64,000 bases of DNA. Source: Phytopythium helicoides (taxonomy: Eukaryota; Oomycota; Peronosporomycetes; Pythiales; Pythiaceae). The stretch is from positions 434,001 through 498,000 of the forward strand of contig JANFNE010000037.1 in assembly GCA_024867545.1 (NCBI GenBank), in the 5' to 3' direction. This document shows, one piece after another, positions 40,335-52,355 of the stretch. The position numbers and the translations under genes were made by a program. Under the pieces are notes generated by a model, which was not told the DNA's origin, ran no database searches, and worked only from the letters and a program-made list of their open reading frames with translations. Each line of letters begins with the position of its first letter. Position 1 is the stretch's first letter.

Positions 40335-43300
40335 TTAGTCGGCGGCCAGCAAGGACACCATGCGGTCCCAGAAAGTTCCGTTCTGCGACTGCGACGCGCC
40401 AGAGCTTGACGACCCGTTCGAGCGAGCTGCGCTGAACGTCGGCTCCTCTTGTTGCCGACGGACGGCTTCGGCTTGCTCGCTGGAGGACGGCCCTGGCTGC
40501 CGCCAATCGTCCTTCTCGGGCCGTCGTGCAAAGTCGTCGTTTGCTGGATCGTTCTCGTATCCGAAGCGAGAGCGGTGAGCACCGCCGTACGGGTTGATGC
40601 CGTTGTTCATCAGCGCGGCATAGTTGCGCTTTTCGGCCTCCGTCAGCACCTCCACCTGGTGCCGCCATACGGCCACCTGCTGCATCAGACTCTCGACCTC
40701 CTCCGAGTGCTCCTCCGCAAGCTTCTGCAGGTACTCGTCGTGCTTGCGCTGCATCTCCTGCACTGTCGCATCCAGGAGCTTCTGCGTCTTGCGCTCCGCC
40801 AGGGCGTTTGCGTTCGCGATTGACCGGTTCGACTCCCGCACAAGCTGATCTTCCTGCTCTGCTAGCTTCGCCATCGCCTCAGGCCCGCGCGCGCTCGCTG
40901 GCAGCTTGCACTTCTTGCCTCGCAGCTACCAGTTTCTCTTCCGCTGCCTTAGCTCGAATCTGCCACTTGTCCAGCAGCTGTGTCACCTCCGCGACCTGGC
41001 GCTCGAGAATCGCAATCTTCGTATTCTTCTCGCGCAGCGATCCTTCAAGCGCAGTGTTTGCACGTTCAGATGCGGCTAGCTTCACGCGGGCCTCGCGCGC
41101 AGACGTCTCATACGCAACCATCTCGTCTCGAACGGAAGCATTCTCCACCAAAGCCAGGTGCAAACTGGTGCTGAGGTCTGCCTGAGCCTCCGCGACGCAG
41201 TCAAGACCCGATGCGAATGCCATGGATGCATCGTTTTCCTCATCAACGCCAACCTTCTCTGCGAAGTCTGTCTCCAGGTACGGGCTGTAGTCTGAAAGTA
41301 CCCAAAGCACATACGTGTCAGACCAGGACACAACAACGCAAAACCCACAAACGAGCTTCACACACCTTTGAACCACCGAAAGCTGACTGCTGTAGGTCGT
41401 GGTGCCGATGCGAGTGCAGATGCAATGCGCTTGAAGGTCCATCCAAACGTGCTCTCGTTGTTGATGGAGACCAGGACGAAGCCTTTGCGCAAACGCTTCT
41501 CGCTTCCCATGAGTCTGGATGAGAACAGCGTTGGTGTCGTCTCAAGCATCGCAGCCTCCTTTGCCGCATACTCGGCATGCACCAAGGCTCGAGTCCCAGA
41601 GGACCGGTTGTCGTGCTCCACACACCAGTCACGCGACGCTCTTCAAGTGTGCGGCGAGTCTCTTTTTCCTGCACGTCGTCTTCCTCCTCTGGAGAGTGCG
41701 GCGACTTGCTTGGGTACAACAGAACATCTTCACCTAGCTTTAGTCGACGACGCTTCTCCCGAAGCTCTCGCAGCAGCGCCAATGGCAACGGTGTATAGAA
41801 CCCACGAGACAAAATGTCAAAGAATTCAGCCACCAGCGTCATCCCAGCTCGCTAGTGCCGTCATCGAGAGACGTCTGGCTTTGAAGCTTGTGCCGATCAG
41901 CCATTGCCTGGTCAGGCAGTGTCCACTCGTTTCCGTCCAAAGAGGTCGCCGAAGACTGTGCCGAAGATGCTGGAGTTCCGCCTTGCGTCCACGCTGTAGC
42001 TTCGCATCGACGAGTCCGTCTGGTTATTGGATTTTGTCGAAGCAATGGCTTCGATCGCTGTGTCCGTACGCACAGGCACGTCAGCCGCCGAAATACCACT
42101 CCGAGTGGACAGCATCGATGAGTTGGTGCTGCTTCTTCGAAACTGGCTGATGCCACTCATGGGGGAGAGTTCGCTCGTATCCACAAAGCTGCCGCGCGGT
42201 AGTCATCGTCGCGGGTAGAATTGGTCGCTCGTCCGACTCGGGGGAGGATTCCAGCGGTCGCATGGTCGCGTACGGGTTGTTAATGAAGCGCATGCGCAGA
42301 GGACGGCGTCCAGGATGCGCTCAGAAGCGTCAGGATCTCGTCAAACCGTTCGCTCGTCGTGTCAATACCGTTCACGCGCACGAGGCGCGCTCCGATCGGC
42401 ACCTTGGCGAGCTGTGGGTCGACTTCGTTTTGATCTCGAGAGAAGCCACTCACCGTCGCGCCGAAGAATGCGCCGTCCTGCTCGTGACCGGGGACGAGGC
42501 GCAGGCCAAGTCCTGAACGGGTCGCGAGTGAAGAGCGAACCCGTGACGGGAAAAGCGCGGCTCCGCGATCCGAGTGCCGGCTCGGCTTGATCTCGACATT
42601 GATTTCCTCCATGGCGAGCGCGAAGCGCGGGAGTCCACGGAAGTAGTGCGGAAACGGACAGTTGGCACCCGAGAGAAGAAAGCAGCTCAGCAGCAGCAGT
42701 GGCCGCGCCTCGACGCTGTCCATCTGAAGTCGGTAGTACGTCGACGTGCGCTCTCGCTGGCGACTGGCCTTTTCGGCCTTGGTGGGTCCAAGACCCATGA
42801 TGCTGTTGCGCCTGATGTTCTCCTTGTCCCCACCAGTGGCTTGTACCTCAAGGGAGCTCTTGGCGAGCGGCCGACCGGCGTCAAAGTTGCTCGCTGCGCG
42901 CTCACGCTTGCGAACGTTTGTGAGCCCGGTGGTCGCGAGCTCCCCGGCGCTGGACTCGCTCCTGCGCAGCTTGACCCTGACGTTGGTGTTAGCTGCGGCA
43001 GCGCTCGTGTGGGCCGCGTCCACCTTGTCCTTGGCGGCCTGCAGCTCGGCCTGCTGTCTACAGAAAGCCTGCGTGTTGTCCACAACGCCCTGCAGCCACG
43101 CGTGGAGCTCCTCTAGTCGGTCCTTGCACGTCTGCGCGCTGAAGAGCTTGAGGTAGGCCTGGGACAGCCTGGGGACGACCATGCCAGCCAGCAGCTCGGA
43201 CGACGAGCTCACATACTTGTGGAACTGCCTGTAGCGCCTGTAGACGCGCCACGTCTTGCGGTCTTCTCCCTCACCCAGCGCCACCTCAAACACGTAGCTG

Positions 43301-43607
43301 CCATTCCCATCAACACAAAACCAGCCGTCAGCGCGCGTCACCTCCCCCACCCGCAGCGCAAAGATACGCACATGTCGACGCTGTCGGGCGTGCGGTAGTA
43401 GCCCAGCGGGCGCACGGCCACCGGCTGCGAGGCCAGCGCCGCCGCCAGCTGCTGCCACGTCTCGCGCACGAGGAACGCGCGGTTTTCCTCGCTGGGAAAT
43501 GGCCGCGGCAGCCCCAGCGCGCGCGCCAGCGCCTCGAGGCGCGCGACGTCGCCCGCTGGGCCTGTGGGGGCCGCGGAGGCGGCCGAGGAGCGCGTGGAGG
43601 GCGCCAT
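40335..43607 (-). CDS. PX-PDZ-PDZ coiled-coil protein, many indels
   Basis: Readable in order on the minus strand: an N-terminal helix region (ATG 43607); a PX domain (FEVALGEGEDRKTWRVYRRY, RQFHKYV, VVPRLSQAYLKLF); a PDZ-like domain (SGLGLRLVPGHEQDGAFFGA, PIGARLVRVNGIDT); a Ser-rich linker; a second PDZ-like unit (RKGFVLVSINNESTFGWTFK); an intron at about 41366-41293 (GTGTGT...TTTCAG); and a coiled coil (EGSLREKNTKIAILERQVAE, EYLQKLAEEHSEEVESLMQQ) to the stop at 40335. At least six one-base frame changes are needed (near 43370, 42300, 42230, 41930, 41860, 40877). One is a surplus T in GCCTGAG. PX binds phosphoinositides, so an endosomal or membrane scaffold is inferred. Confidence 0.6.
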
Positions 43608-44438
43608 GAGGCCGCGCAGGTGGCGGAATGGCGGGTAATGCGGAGCTGGCGGCGGTTCTCCACAGGTGGCTACAGACGTGGCGGATTTTCGACTATGTTG
43701 AAAAGGGAGAAGAGGCCGGCGGTATACAAAAAGCGAGAGGTGGAGGTACGGTATACTGACGGCTCAGCTGCGTTCTTTTTCTTTTCTAGTTCTGCCGCAT
43801 TTCTTTTTTGGAGGCGTAAAAGGAGGCAAAAAAGCAGGCAGGCTTGCGAGGACAGATCGCGGGCCTCGCATCCTGCAGCGATCCTTTGACGGATCCTCCC
43901 GCCGCGCTTCTCCGTCCCGACAAGCACCGAAGCTGCTGCATGAATGAGCTGCCGTTCCTCGTCAATAAACTCCGTTTTCTTTAGTTTTTTGTTTTTTTTT
44001 AATGCTGTGGACGAAAGTCATTCGTGACGTGGAGAATCAAGCGCAAAATGAGACCAAAGTGGCGCAGTCATTCATCTCCCACGGACGGACGGATGATGAC
44101 GTGCAGAGTGATGGCTTCGCTCTCTCTCTCTCTGCTGGTCTCCTCCCAGCTCGTAAAGCAATGTGTGACGACGACTGCAAAGGAGCCAGCAAAGGGAGCC
44201 ACCTCCAGACTGCTGGGAGGGGATGTAGCCATCCGAGTCCTGACGTGGCGCCGCCCCGAAAAGCGGCAGAGACGCTAGTGTGGATGGATTATTTTGAGCG
44301 GGTCCGATACCGTTCGAAAGGAACAGATCCGAGGGATCGCGATCCGATCTAGAACGTGTCATGTGGCTGTGGTGTTCCAAGCGTTGACGTGCAATCAGGA
44401 GCTGCCAGAGAGGGCAGATCCCGATCAGATTGGCCCCG
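43608..44438. other. Intergenic region with T-tract
   Basis: Contains a long T-rich tract at 43979-44000 and a short CT run at 44117-44131. No gene recognised. Confidence 0.5.
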
Positions 44439-45686
44439 TTACTGCCATTCGTTTTGATCTATGACCAATCGCGTGGAACAAATGATCCCTTTGCTTGACA
44501 TGCTCGCAGCCGTCTCAGCGGCGGCATACTCGCCTCGAGACGATTTTATCCGCACTCGGACTGCTCCAAAGACACAAAAAAAAAAAACAAATGTGAGCAC
44601 GAGCAGCAAGTGTCCCCGCCTCAACACTGACACGACGCACATTTCCGCGACTTCCTGTCCTCCGATACCTTCATCAACGCTATTCGCACGTGCGGCACGT
44701 CCTCCTAGGGATATGAACTCATGAGAGATGAATGCTCAGGTCCCCACTACTAAGCACGACAGACCCACCGGATGCACAAAGTCCAGAAAACTCGTCTCGC
44801 CGGGCTCGAGCTGGTCGCGCTCGTACCCGAGCACTCGAGAGTAGCTCGAGGACAAATAGAGAAGCACGGCCGACGGTTCAGACGTCACGAGCGCCAGGAG
44901 ATCCGCGCTGTTCTCACAAATGTCGCGGTATAGTTGCAGCTGCGCGGCGTCCTGTTTGAGCGACTCGACGAACTCCTTCTTCCGCAGCCGAGACTTCCGT
45001 GAGTGGTCTCGATTGCGCTCTCGACTCTTGGCCTCCCTCATGAGCTCCAGCTCGTCGTCCCCGACTATGCTGCCAAACACGTGCGGGTCGTCCTTCATGC
45101 GCATCGAGAACATCTCGGGCGGCAACGTCTGCGAGGTGAGATTGCTGCGTCCAACTCCGATTGATGAAGCGTGAGCTTGGGTCTCGTAGGGGACATCAAG
45201 AGACCCTGGAAAGGCTATAGATCTGGTGTAGACGTCGCTCGCCTCGCCAAAGAGGGGTCTCTCAGAGATTCCAGCGGAAGCTTGCAGATTGAAGCCCACA
45301 AAGCCATTGCCGATACCTGCAGGAAGTGTCATGGACGTCACATTGAGCTGGTTGGAAGGACTGATGTTTTCATCGCGCTGTCCGAGCATGGCATTGTGGT
45401 GGCGCACATAGTTGTCAAATAACGTCTGGTTAGCCTGCATCTTGGTCATGTTGTCGTGCATTGCGTCGAAGGGATCCGCCGTCTGCTGCTCGGAAAGCGA
45501 CGCAACCTCGACGCCCATGACATTTGCGTACTCATCCATATCGATCCCGTGGTGTATTTGCTTGGCCATCCCACTACTATCCACAACAATCCCTGGATAG
45601 AGCGTCTGTGGGAGTACGCTGTTAAGCAGAATCTCGTGATGCATGACTGCATCCAAGTCTTGTCGGCGCGGGTCTTGCTGGCTCAT
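44439..45686 (-). CDS. bZIP transcription factor with C-terminal PAS domain
   Basis: Three exons with introns 44768-44705 (GTGGGT...CCCTAG) and 44640-44564 (GTGCGT...TTTGGAG, long pyrimidine tract) give 368 residues. The ATG is at 45686 (MSQQDPRRQ). The basic region RERNRDHSRKSRLRKKEFVE has the conserved Asn and Arg, followed by a short zipper (LKQDAAQLQLYRDICENSAD). A PAS domain then starts at SAVLLYLSSSYSRVLGYERD, continues FLDFVHP into EDVPHVRIALMKVSEDRKSR, and closes with VRIKSSRGEYAAAETAASMS and SKGIICSTRL. bZIP-PAS fusions are a known oomycete-expanded class. The PAS fold here is split by both introns, which would make a naive ORF call truncate it. Confidence 0.85.
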
Positions 45687-46319
45687 GGAGAGCGTGGTAC
45701 CGAGAAAAACTGTCAATGACAGCTAGATAGAGGGCGTGAATTCGCAAAGATCGTGACTCCAGTGGGTGATCTTCTCCTCGATGGTTCAGACCAGAGCAAT
45801 GCCAGACGTGACGAGGATCAGCATTTGGAGACAGGCAACTGTGGTGGTCTGCTGTCGCTCCATTGTGCCATTTCGTCATCTTCTGTATCGGTGTGTACGC
45901 TGCGGAGCTTCCGACGCTGCAAATTCGGGCGGGCGATGGCAGCCCAAGAGCACGGTATGTGCTTCAGATGGCCCGGACTTTTCCGAACGCGATCAAACGG
46001 TCGAAGTCGAGTTTGCGAATGCGTCAAGAGATCCGCTGGCCCCCACGCACACGGAGGCGACCAACGAATTCCGACGAAGCCCGACCTGAATCTTGCATTG
46101 GCTTCAGTTGATCCTATCGACGCTTAGAACTAGTTGGTGATGTCGTGAGGCACTTGACGCGCTCAGCGTCGATGAACGAGCGATTCGGAGGCAAGTTGAA
46201 GTCGAACAGCAATGGCTACACTTTCATATTGTGTTTCTATTGGCCAATAATATAAAATACGTGATATCATTGGCCAACATCTTTGCTCGTCATTACGACT
46301 TCCTCAAAACTTCTTCAAA
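45687..46319. other. Divergent intergenic region
   Basis: Upstream of the bZIP-PAS gene and of ankyrin copy D. Carries the first promoter module (46212-46278). No gene seen. Confidence 0.5.
46212..46278 (+). promoter_or_regulatory. Shared ankyrin promoter module, copy D
   Basis: ATGGCTACACT at 46212, ATTGGCCAATAATAT at 46239, ATTGGCCAAC at 46269; ATG at 46320. The same order and spacing recurs before copies F and G, and partly before E. The core is an inverted CCAAT box. Confidence 0.6.
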
Positions 46320-47400
46320 ATGCAGTTGGTCTGGAAGCTCGAGGTGGCCGAGCGGCTCGGCGTCTCCACGCAGTCGCCGAGCGACCAGAGCGAAGGCTGT
46401 CGACGTGTCAAAGCGCAGCGTTTGTCCCTCGAGTCTTCGCCTTCGTCTTCTTCCAGTCCCCAAGTTGCTCGGCTCACTGGAGTTTCCGTTGTGTGCCGTC
46501 GATTTCCAAGCGTTTGGGCTCTGCAACACGTCGTCGATCTGATCAGCGAGTTTGGAGACGGCTTTCGCTACTGGATTGTTCTTATGAGAAGACTTCGAGT
46601 TCGTGAACGGCGGGGTTCGTCGATTAGGGACAGGTTTTTCGACGACTACGAATTCAACAGAGCGGAAAATACGACAGCTGCGCACGGCAACGGGATGACC
46701 TTGATGTGGCTGGTTGGTAAGTTCTCTCCTAGAAGCGTCCTGACAGAAGTAATGCGGTGTGCCGCTGAAAATAGTCGATATATCCGATACTATGAGTACT
46801 TCTGTACAATGAGTACTGTACTCGATCGCCACAGAAAACAGACAGAGACTGCCAACAAGCCTTCGTAAAGTAGTGCTGGTTTTGATGTGTTTTTGACAGC
46901 AAGTCTCGATTATTTGGAGTGGGCTGTGGAGAGCAGGGTTTGTGGCCAAGGGTGGGGATTACAGCAGCTGCTTGTTTCGTTGTCTCTTTGTGGGTTGCTG
47001 CGTAGCTGGATCGAAAATTCAATCGTGATGACAGGCTGAACGAGCCATTTGAAGTTGCGAAGTGGCTCTACGATCAGAGCTTCAGCTGGCTAAGGTTATC
47101 AGCAACAAATTTGGACTTTGAGGTGAATACAAGGCGAGAAAGCAGTGCTGCCTTTGTAAAGCGGCTTCATCGTCAACAATACAAACAAAGGACGAGTCGA
47201 ATTTTTGAGGTATCGTTCAACTACGAGCTCCTTGAGATCCTTCGGTGACTGGCATTTCACTACCCACATCTCTATAATCTCAATGAGCTGCTGGTGAACG
47301 CGCAATGGAGAATTCAGCCCTATGTCGTCCACTGAGTGCGTGAGGGAAGCCTTCCTGTCCGAAACTCTCTCGATGGCTACACAAGACAGCGTTGTAACTG
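46320..47400 (+). pseudogene. Ankyrin-repeat protein D, internally deleted
   Basis: Begins like the family (MQLVWKLEVAERLG, LTGVSVVCRRFPSVWALQHV, DLISEFGDG, RFFDDYEFNRAENTTAAHGN) and stops at 46868 after a degenerate stretch. Family sequence resumes near 47035 with EPFEVAKWLYDQSFSWLRLS and then jumps directly to the C-terminal part (LLEILR, stop, LAFHYPHLYNLNELL). The entire second ankyrin block (about 1 kb in copy E) is missing. Remaining fragments carry stops. This is a remnant of a once full-length unit at the left end of the array. Confidence 0.85.
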
Positions 47401-47447
47401 GTCGTTAATGCGAGATTTTCGATACATCTCCACATCTAATTGGCTGA
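47373..47447 (+). promoter_or_regulatory. Shared ankyrin promoter module, copy E (partial)
   Basis: ATGGCTACAC at 47373 and ATTGGCTGA at 47439, 58 bases before the ATG at 47497. The central element is not conserved. Confidence 0.4.
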
Positions 47448-47496
47448 TAATGAAGTGATACCTTGCTCGCTGTCATTTTCTGGAAACGGAACCGAC

Positions 47497-49893
47497 ATGG
47501 TGTTGGCATGGCCGCTCGAGCTGGCGGAGGCGCCTGAAGCTCCACCAAGCAACGAAAGCGAAGGCGATCGGCCAATGAAGGTTCACCGAACTTCTCTTAG
47601 CTCGTCAGCTTCAGCGTCGTCAAGGCCTCAGCTCCCTCCGCTCACCGGCGTCGCAGTTGTTTGCCGGGAGTTCCCCAAGCTTTGGGCTCTACTCCATGTC
47701 GTGGATCTGATCAGCGACTTTGCCGACGGCACGCAGAACTGGTTTCTAGAGGACGCAGTGCCGTCGATGAGGTTGCTGAAGCGCCTTCACGCTCGAGAAA
47801 GGATGGACCCGCTGATCAATGACCAGTTTTTCAGAGATTGGCAGTTCAACCGAGCGGCAAACGCGGCAGCAGCGTACGGGAACTTGGAGGTATTGAAGTG
47901 GCTGGTGAGCGAGTATTCGCCTGGAAACGTGATGACGGAGGCGGTGCAGCAGGCGGCGGCGAATGGACAGCTAGAGGTGGTCAAGTGGTTGTACGAGGAG
48001 TACCCGTTTGTCGTCGTCGGCCTCGAAGAACTTGGCCTAGCTGCACAGAACGCACACGTGGAGGTTGTGAAGTACCTGGTTGCAAACCCTCCATCGGCCG
48101 AATATCGACAGCCACGAATGAGTGATCAAGCGTGGGCGCGGGAGATGCGCCGGCGTATTTTGGAAGACGATATGTTCGAAATATCAACTCTCGAGTACCT
48201 CCAATGGGCTGTCGGGAACGGATACGTTGGTGAGGGATTTGGGCTGTGCAACGCTTCGAGGAGTTGCCGGCTCGACGTTGTTCAATGGCTTGCAGGCCAC
48301 CTGGATCAAGTATTCAAGAGTGGTGGCGGCATCCGGGTGGTGGGTAACAACGAGGAGGAAGTCGAACGACATACACTGTTTCACGAGGGAGATTTCGATA
48401 CTGACGAAGATGATGACGACGATGACGAAGACTGGATTCCAGGTAGAAACAACGAACCTGACGGTGAAGAGGAGATGAATGAGGGTGAAGAAGAAGAAGT
48501 AGAATCTACTGAGGTGGATCGTGGAAGCAACGCGTTTCATTTTCCACAATCTGTGGACATCAACGATTTGGCTGGGCCAGAAGGATTCAAAGTCGCGAAA
48601 TGGCTTCATGAACAAAATTTCACCTGGTTGAATCTGTCAGCAACATCTGAGGCGCTGGAAATAAATGCTGATTGTGCAGATTACGTGAAATGGCTTTGCA
48701 AACACAACTACGGAGAGCTTACTGGACGTGTGATCGACTGTGCTGCTATTCAGGGTGACCTCGATTTACTAAAGTTTTTGCACGAGAAAAGTTCTTCAAG
48801 GTGCACAACAAACGCCATGGATGGCGCTGCCGCGCACGGTGATCTTGAGATCGTAATATGGCTCCACGAGAATCGCACCGAAGGCTGCACTGACGATGCT
48901 GTGAGGAGGGCTACGCTAAGAGGGCATTTTGAAACGGTCAAGTGGCTACTCCAAAATCGACCCGAGTTGAACCCGAAAACCGCAATGACTTCGCTTGTCG
49001 AGTATTGGATCGAGATAACCTCCAACGATCCAAATATGCCGCAGATTGGTGCGGATATGGTTCTAGAAATTGTAACGTGGCTAAATGAGCACTACCGACA
49101 AGAGCACGTACGCAAATTGAGTGCTGACAATGTTGCCAGTCGCGGTCACCTTTGTGTGCTCGAGTTTTTGCTCAGGAACCACATTGTAGGATGCTCTCGT
49201 TCGACGATGGATGCTGCTGCTGCAAACAACAGGCTCGACGTGGTCAAATGGTTGCACGAAAATCGAACAGAAGGGTGCACCACGAAGGCGATGGATCGTG
49301 CTGCATGTAATGGCCACCTCGAAATGGTGATATGGCTCCATCAAAATCGGGAAGAAGGATGCACGACGCAGGCAATGGACCACGCTATTGTGAACGGTCA
49401 CTTGGATGTGGTACAGTGGCTCTACATGAATCGAACTGAAGGCGCTTCGGACCACCAGATTGATGAGGCCGTGCAGAATGGGTTCTTTGAGATGGTGCGC
49501 TGGCTGATAGAACACTGCGGCCATGAACAATTTGCAAAGTGTACCCCTGCAGCAATGGACATCGCAGCATCACAAGGTGATCTGCGGATGGTTCGATATC
49601 TCCACACCCACTGTTCGGAGGGCTGCACAACAGAAGCTATGGATTCTGCAGCCGAGAACGGACAATTTGAGGTTCTGCTGTTCCTCCACGCGAACCGCAG
49701 CGAGGGGTGCACAGCCAAAGCAGTCGAGCTCGCGTTCCACTTCGAGCACCTCGAAATCCTCCGGTGGCTAGCTTTCTACTACCCACACCTCTACAACCGT
49801 GAAGAGCTTCTCGGTGGCATGTGGCGGAATGTCAAGGCTCTCGTTGTCAGGTGGGTTCGGCATAGCGGCCTCCTTGTCAAAGGCTCATGTTGA
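47497..49893 (+). CDS. Ankyrin-repeat protein E, intact
   Basis: 798 residues, one exon. The ATG at 47497 (MVLAWPLELAEAPEAPP) is the conserved family start; the open frame further upstream has no ATG. Leader LPPLTGVAVVCREFPKLWAL, LISDFADGTQNWF, RLHARERMDPLINDQFF. First ankyrin block at about 115-200. Acidic linker at about 300-340 (DTDEDDDDDDEDW). Second block at about 395-760 in 28-residue units (RTEGCTTKAMDRAACNGHLE, MVIWLHQNREEGCTTQAMDH). The C-terminus VRWVRHSGLLVKGSC is shared with copies A, F and H. Neighbouring copy F starts 137 bp downstream. Each copy keeps its own promoter-like sequence. Confidence 0.9.
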   Translation: MVLAWPLELAEAPEAPPSNESEGDRPMKVHRTSLSSSASASSRPQLPPLTGVAVVCREFPKLWALLHVVDLISDFADGTQNWFLEDAVPSMRLLKRLHARERMDPLINDQFFRDWQFNRAANAAAAYGNLEVLKWLVSEYSPGNVMTEAVQQAAANGQLEVVKWLYEEYPFVVVGLEELGLAAQNAHVEVVKYLVANPPSAEYRQPRMSDQAWAREMRRRILEDDMFEISTLEYLQWAVGNGYVGEGFGLCNASRSCRLDVVQWLAGHLDQVFKSGGGIRVVGNNEEEVERHTLFHEGDFDTDEDDDDDDEDWIPGRNNEPDGEEEMNEGEEEEVESTEVDRGSNAFHFPQSVDINDLAGPEGFKVAKWLHEQNFTWLNLSATSEALEINADCADYVKWLCKHNYGELTGRVIDCAAIQGDLDLLKFLHEKSSSRCTTNAMDGAAAHGDLEIVIWLHENRTEGCTDDAVRRATLRGHFETVKWLLQNRPELNPKTAMTSLVEYWIEITSNDPNMPQIGADMVLEIVTWLNEHYRQEHVRKLSADNVASRGHLCVLEFLLRNHIVGCSRSTMDAAAANNRLDVVKWLHENRTEGCTTKAMDRAACNGHLEMVIWLHQNREEGCTTQAMDHAIVNGHLDVVQWLYMNRTEGASDHQIDEAVQNGFFEMVRWLIEHCGHEQFAKCTPAAMDIAASQGDLRMVRYLHTHCSEGCTTEAMDSAAENGQFEVLLFLHANRSEGCTAKAVELAFHFEHLEILRWLAFYYPHLYNREELLGGMWRNVKALVVRWVRHSGLLVKGSC

Positions 49894-49925
49894 AGTTACC
49901 TTCAAGATGTAATGAGTCATCTGAT

Positions 49926-49990
49926 ATGGCTGCACTGAATGAAGCGAAATCACTGGCCAATAATATTTTACTCCCATCATCATTGGCTGA
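49926..49990 (+). promoter_or_regulatory. Shared ankyrin promoter module, copy F
   Basis: ATGGCTGCACT at 49926, CTGGCCAATAATAT at 49953, CATTGGCTGA at 49981; ATG at 50031. Spacing is within a few bases of copy D. Confidence 0.6.
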
Positions 49991-50030
49991 AATTCCAAGT
50001 TGGTCACCTTCTCACAGTTGAAAAGCTACG

Positions 50031-52355
50031 ATGGCGCTACAAATGCCTCGGATGGGGCTGGCCTGGACGCTGCAGCCGATCACAAGGCCCTCGACTGCTT
50101 TCTACTCGCTGAACCAGGAGTACAAGGCGGGGGAGCGGTCACCCAAGGCCCAGCGCTCGCACAGTCGGCTCGCGGTTTCGTCGTTTTCAAGGCAAAAACT
50201 TCCGCTGATCACTGGCGTTGCCGTCGTTTGTCGGTTCTTTTCAGACCTCAGCGCGTCGGAAGTCGTGGATTTGATCAGCGAGTTCGCGGACGAATCGGTC
50301 AACTGGATCGTGTCGAGCGTTCGAGATGATTTGCTTTCAGTCTGGCTGCTGAGACTTCTTCATGCGCGAGAAGAGCGTGATCCGCTGCTCTGCGATCCCT
50401 TCTTCCGTGACTGGCAGTTCAACCAGGCAGCCAACAAAGCGGCTGCTCGATTTCCCGGTGTCGTGGTGGCTGGTGACCGAGTACTCTCCCTGGAACGTGA
50501 TGATGGAGGCGGTGAAGCATGCAGCGTCCAACGGCCAGGTAGTGATTGTCAAGTGGATGTACGAAGACTACCCGTATGCAATATTGGGCTTCGGAGAGCT
50601 GTATTCTGCTGGAGAGACACATGTGGACGTCTTCAAATACCTTGCGACCCACCCTCCGCCGTCTTTCAATCTGAAGGAGCAATTGACCCCTCTACAATGG
50701 GAGTCCTATGTGCTTGACACCGCTCTTGAAGACTGTTTTTATGAAGTTGCAAATCTGCTGTACGTGCAGTGGGCTGTAATGCGCGATTCTGTCGGCGATG
50801 GATGCTGGCTCCGCTTTGCTGCGCGTGCTGGCCACCTTGATGTTGCTCAATGGCTGGCTGGGTATCTGGATCGTGTGTACTGGAGCGGCGGAGGTATTCG
50901 CGAGCATGAGGACGACAACGGCAGTGATCGTGATTTCATTTTCCCCCAAACCATTTGTCTGGACGAACTGATTGGGCCTGAAGCATTTGCAGTCGCCAAG
51001 TGGCTTCATGAGCAGCATTTCAGCTGGTTGAAGCTATCGGGAACTTATGTGGCAATGGCGATGAATGTGAGTTGTCCAGACTACGTGAAGTGGCTCTATG
51101 AGCACAAATACGGAAAATGCACGAGTCGTGTAATTGATTGTGCTGCTATCAGAGGCGATTTCGACCTGGTGAAATGGCTGTACACGCATTCATCAGTCCC
51201 TTGCACCGTTAACGGCATTGACGGCGCTGCGCTGCACGGAGATCTGGAAATGATCAAGTGGCTACATGACAATCTTGGTGCGAAATGCACTGATGCTGCA
51301 TTCAAAAGAGCAATAAGAAAAGGATATGTTGACGTTGCCAAGTGACTGCTGCAGAATATGGACACATTGCAGCCTAAACTTGCAATCAGTTGGGTTTTCC
51401 GATATCAGATCAATCAGGAATCCTGATTCAGGATCCAGCGACCGCCGAAGATATGGAGAGCAATATGGAGATGATCAAATGGCTGTACGAGAACTTCCAC
51501 GACGATTTCCCCTCGAAGTTGGATACAGCCAACATTGCTTCGCGCGGTCAACTCTTGGTGCTTCAGGTTTTGCTCGAAAATGGCATCGCAAGCTGCTCTA
51601 GCTCCACAATGGATGCGGCTGCCGCAAACAGCCGAATGGAAGTGGTCAAATGGCTGCATGCAAATCGCACAAAAGGGTGTACAACCAAAGCGATGGACAG
51701 TGCGGCTAGCAATGGGCGTCTTGAAACGGTGCGTTGGTTGCCTGAGAACCGGACAGAAGGATGCACGACTCGTGCGATGAAAAATGCGATCATATACGGA
51801 CATCTGGAAGTGTTCAAGTGGCTTTACGAACATCGAGTGGAAGGTGCATCCCCTCGACAAATCGACGACGCTGCGCGTCAAGGGAATATTCAGATTGTGC
51901 GTTGGTTGGCGAAGAACTGTCGACACGAGCTATTCGCTCAATGCTCAGCTGTAGCAATGGACTGTGCTGCAATCAAAGGCGATCTGGAAACGGTTCGCAT
52001 TCTCCACGAGTACTGCAATGGAGGGTGTACGGTCAATGCGATGGACGGGGCAGCCATAAACGGACACTTTCAAGTTTTGCTATTCCTACACGCAAACCGC
52101 AGCGAGGGATGCAGTGCCAAAGCCTTGAAGAGGGCTTTCATGTACGGTCATCTCGAGATCCTTCGATGGCTGGTGTTCCGCTATCCGCATCGTTACAACC
52201 CTGATGATTTGCTCAACAATGAATTCGATTGTGACAGCCGACTCGTCATCAGCTGGGTCAAGCATAGCGGATTGCCTGTCAGACTGACGTTAGACAATGT
52301 GAATCATCACTTCGCCGGGGGTGGACGAGCGAAGCCTTACCGAAAACGACTTTGA
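50031..52355 (+). pseudogene. Ankyrin-repeat protein F, nonsense and frameshift
   Basis: Full-length family layout with three lesions. First, near 50450 the GNLEVLKWL segment is replaced and the frame changes (ANKAAAR, then VTEYSPWNVMMEAVKHAA). Second, at 51343-51345 the conserved tryptophan codon of VDVAKWLLQ is TGA; paralog A has TGG. Third, near 51390 another frame change occurs before DMESNMEMIKWLYENF. Both long halves remain highly readable (GHLDVAQWLAGYLDRVYWSG; EGCTTRAMKNAIIYGHLEVF), so inactivation looks recent. Confidence 0.8.
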
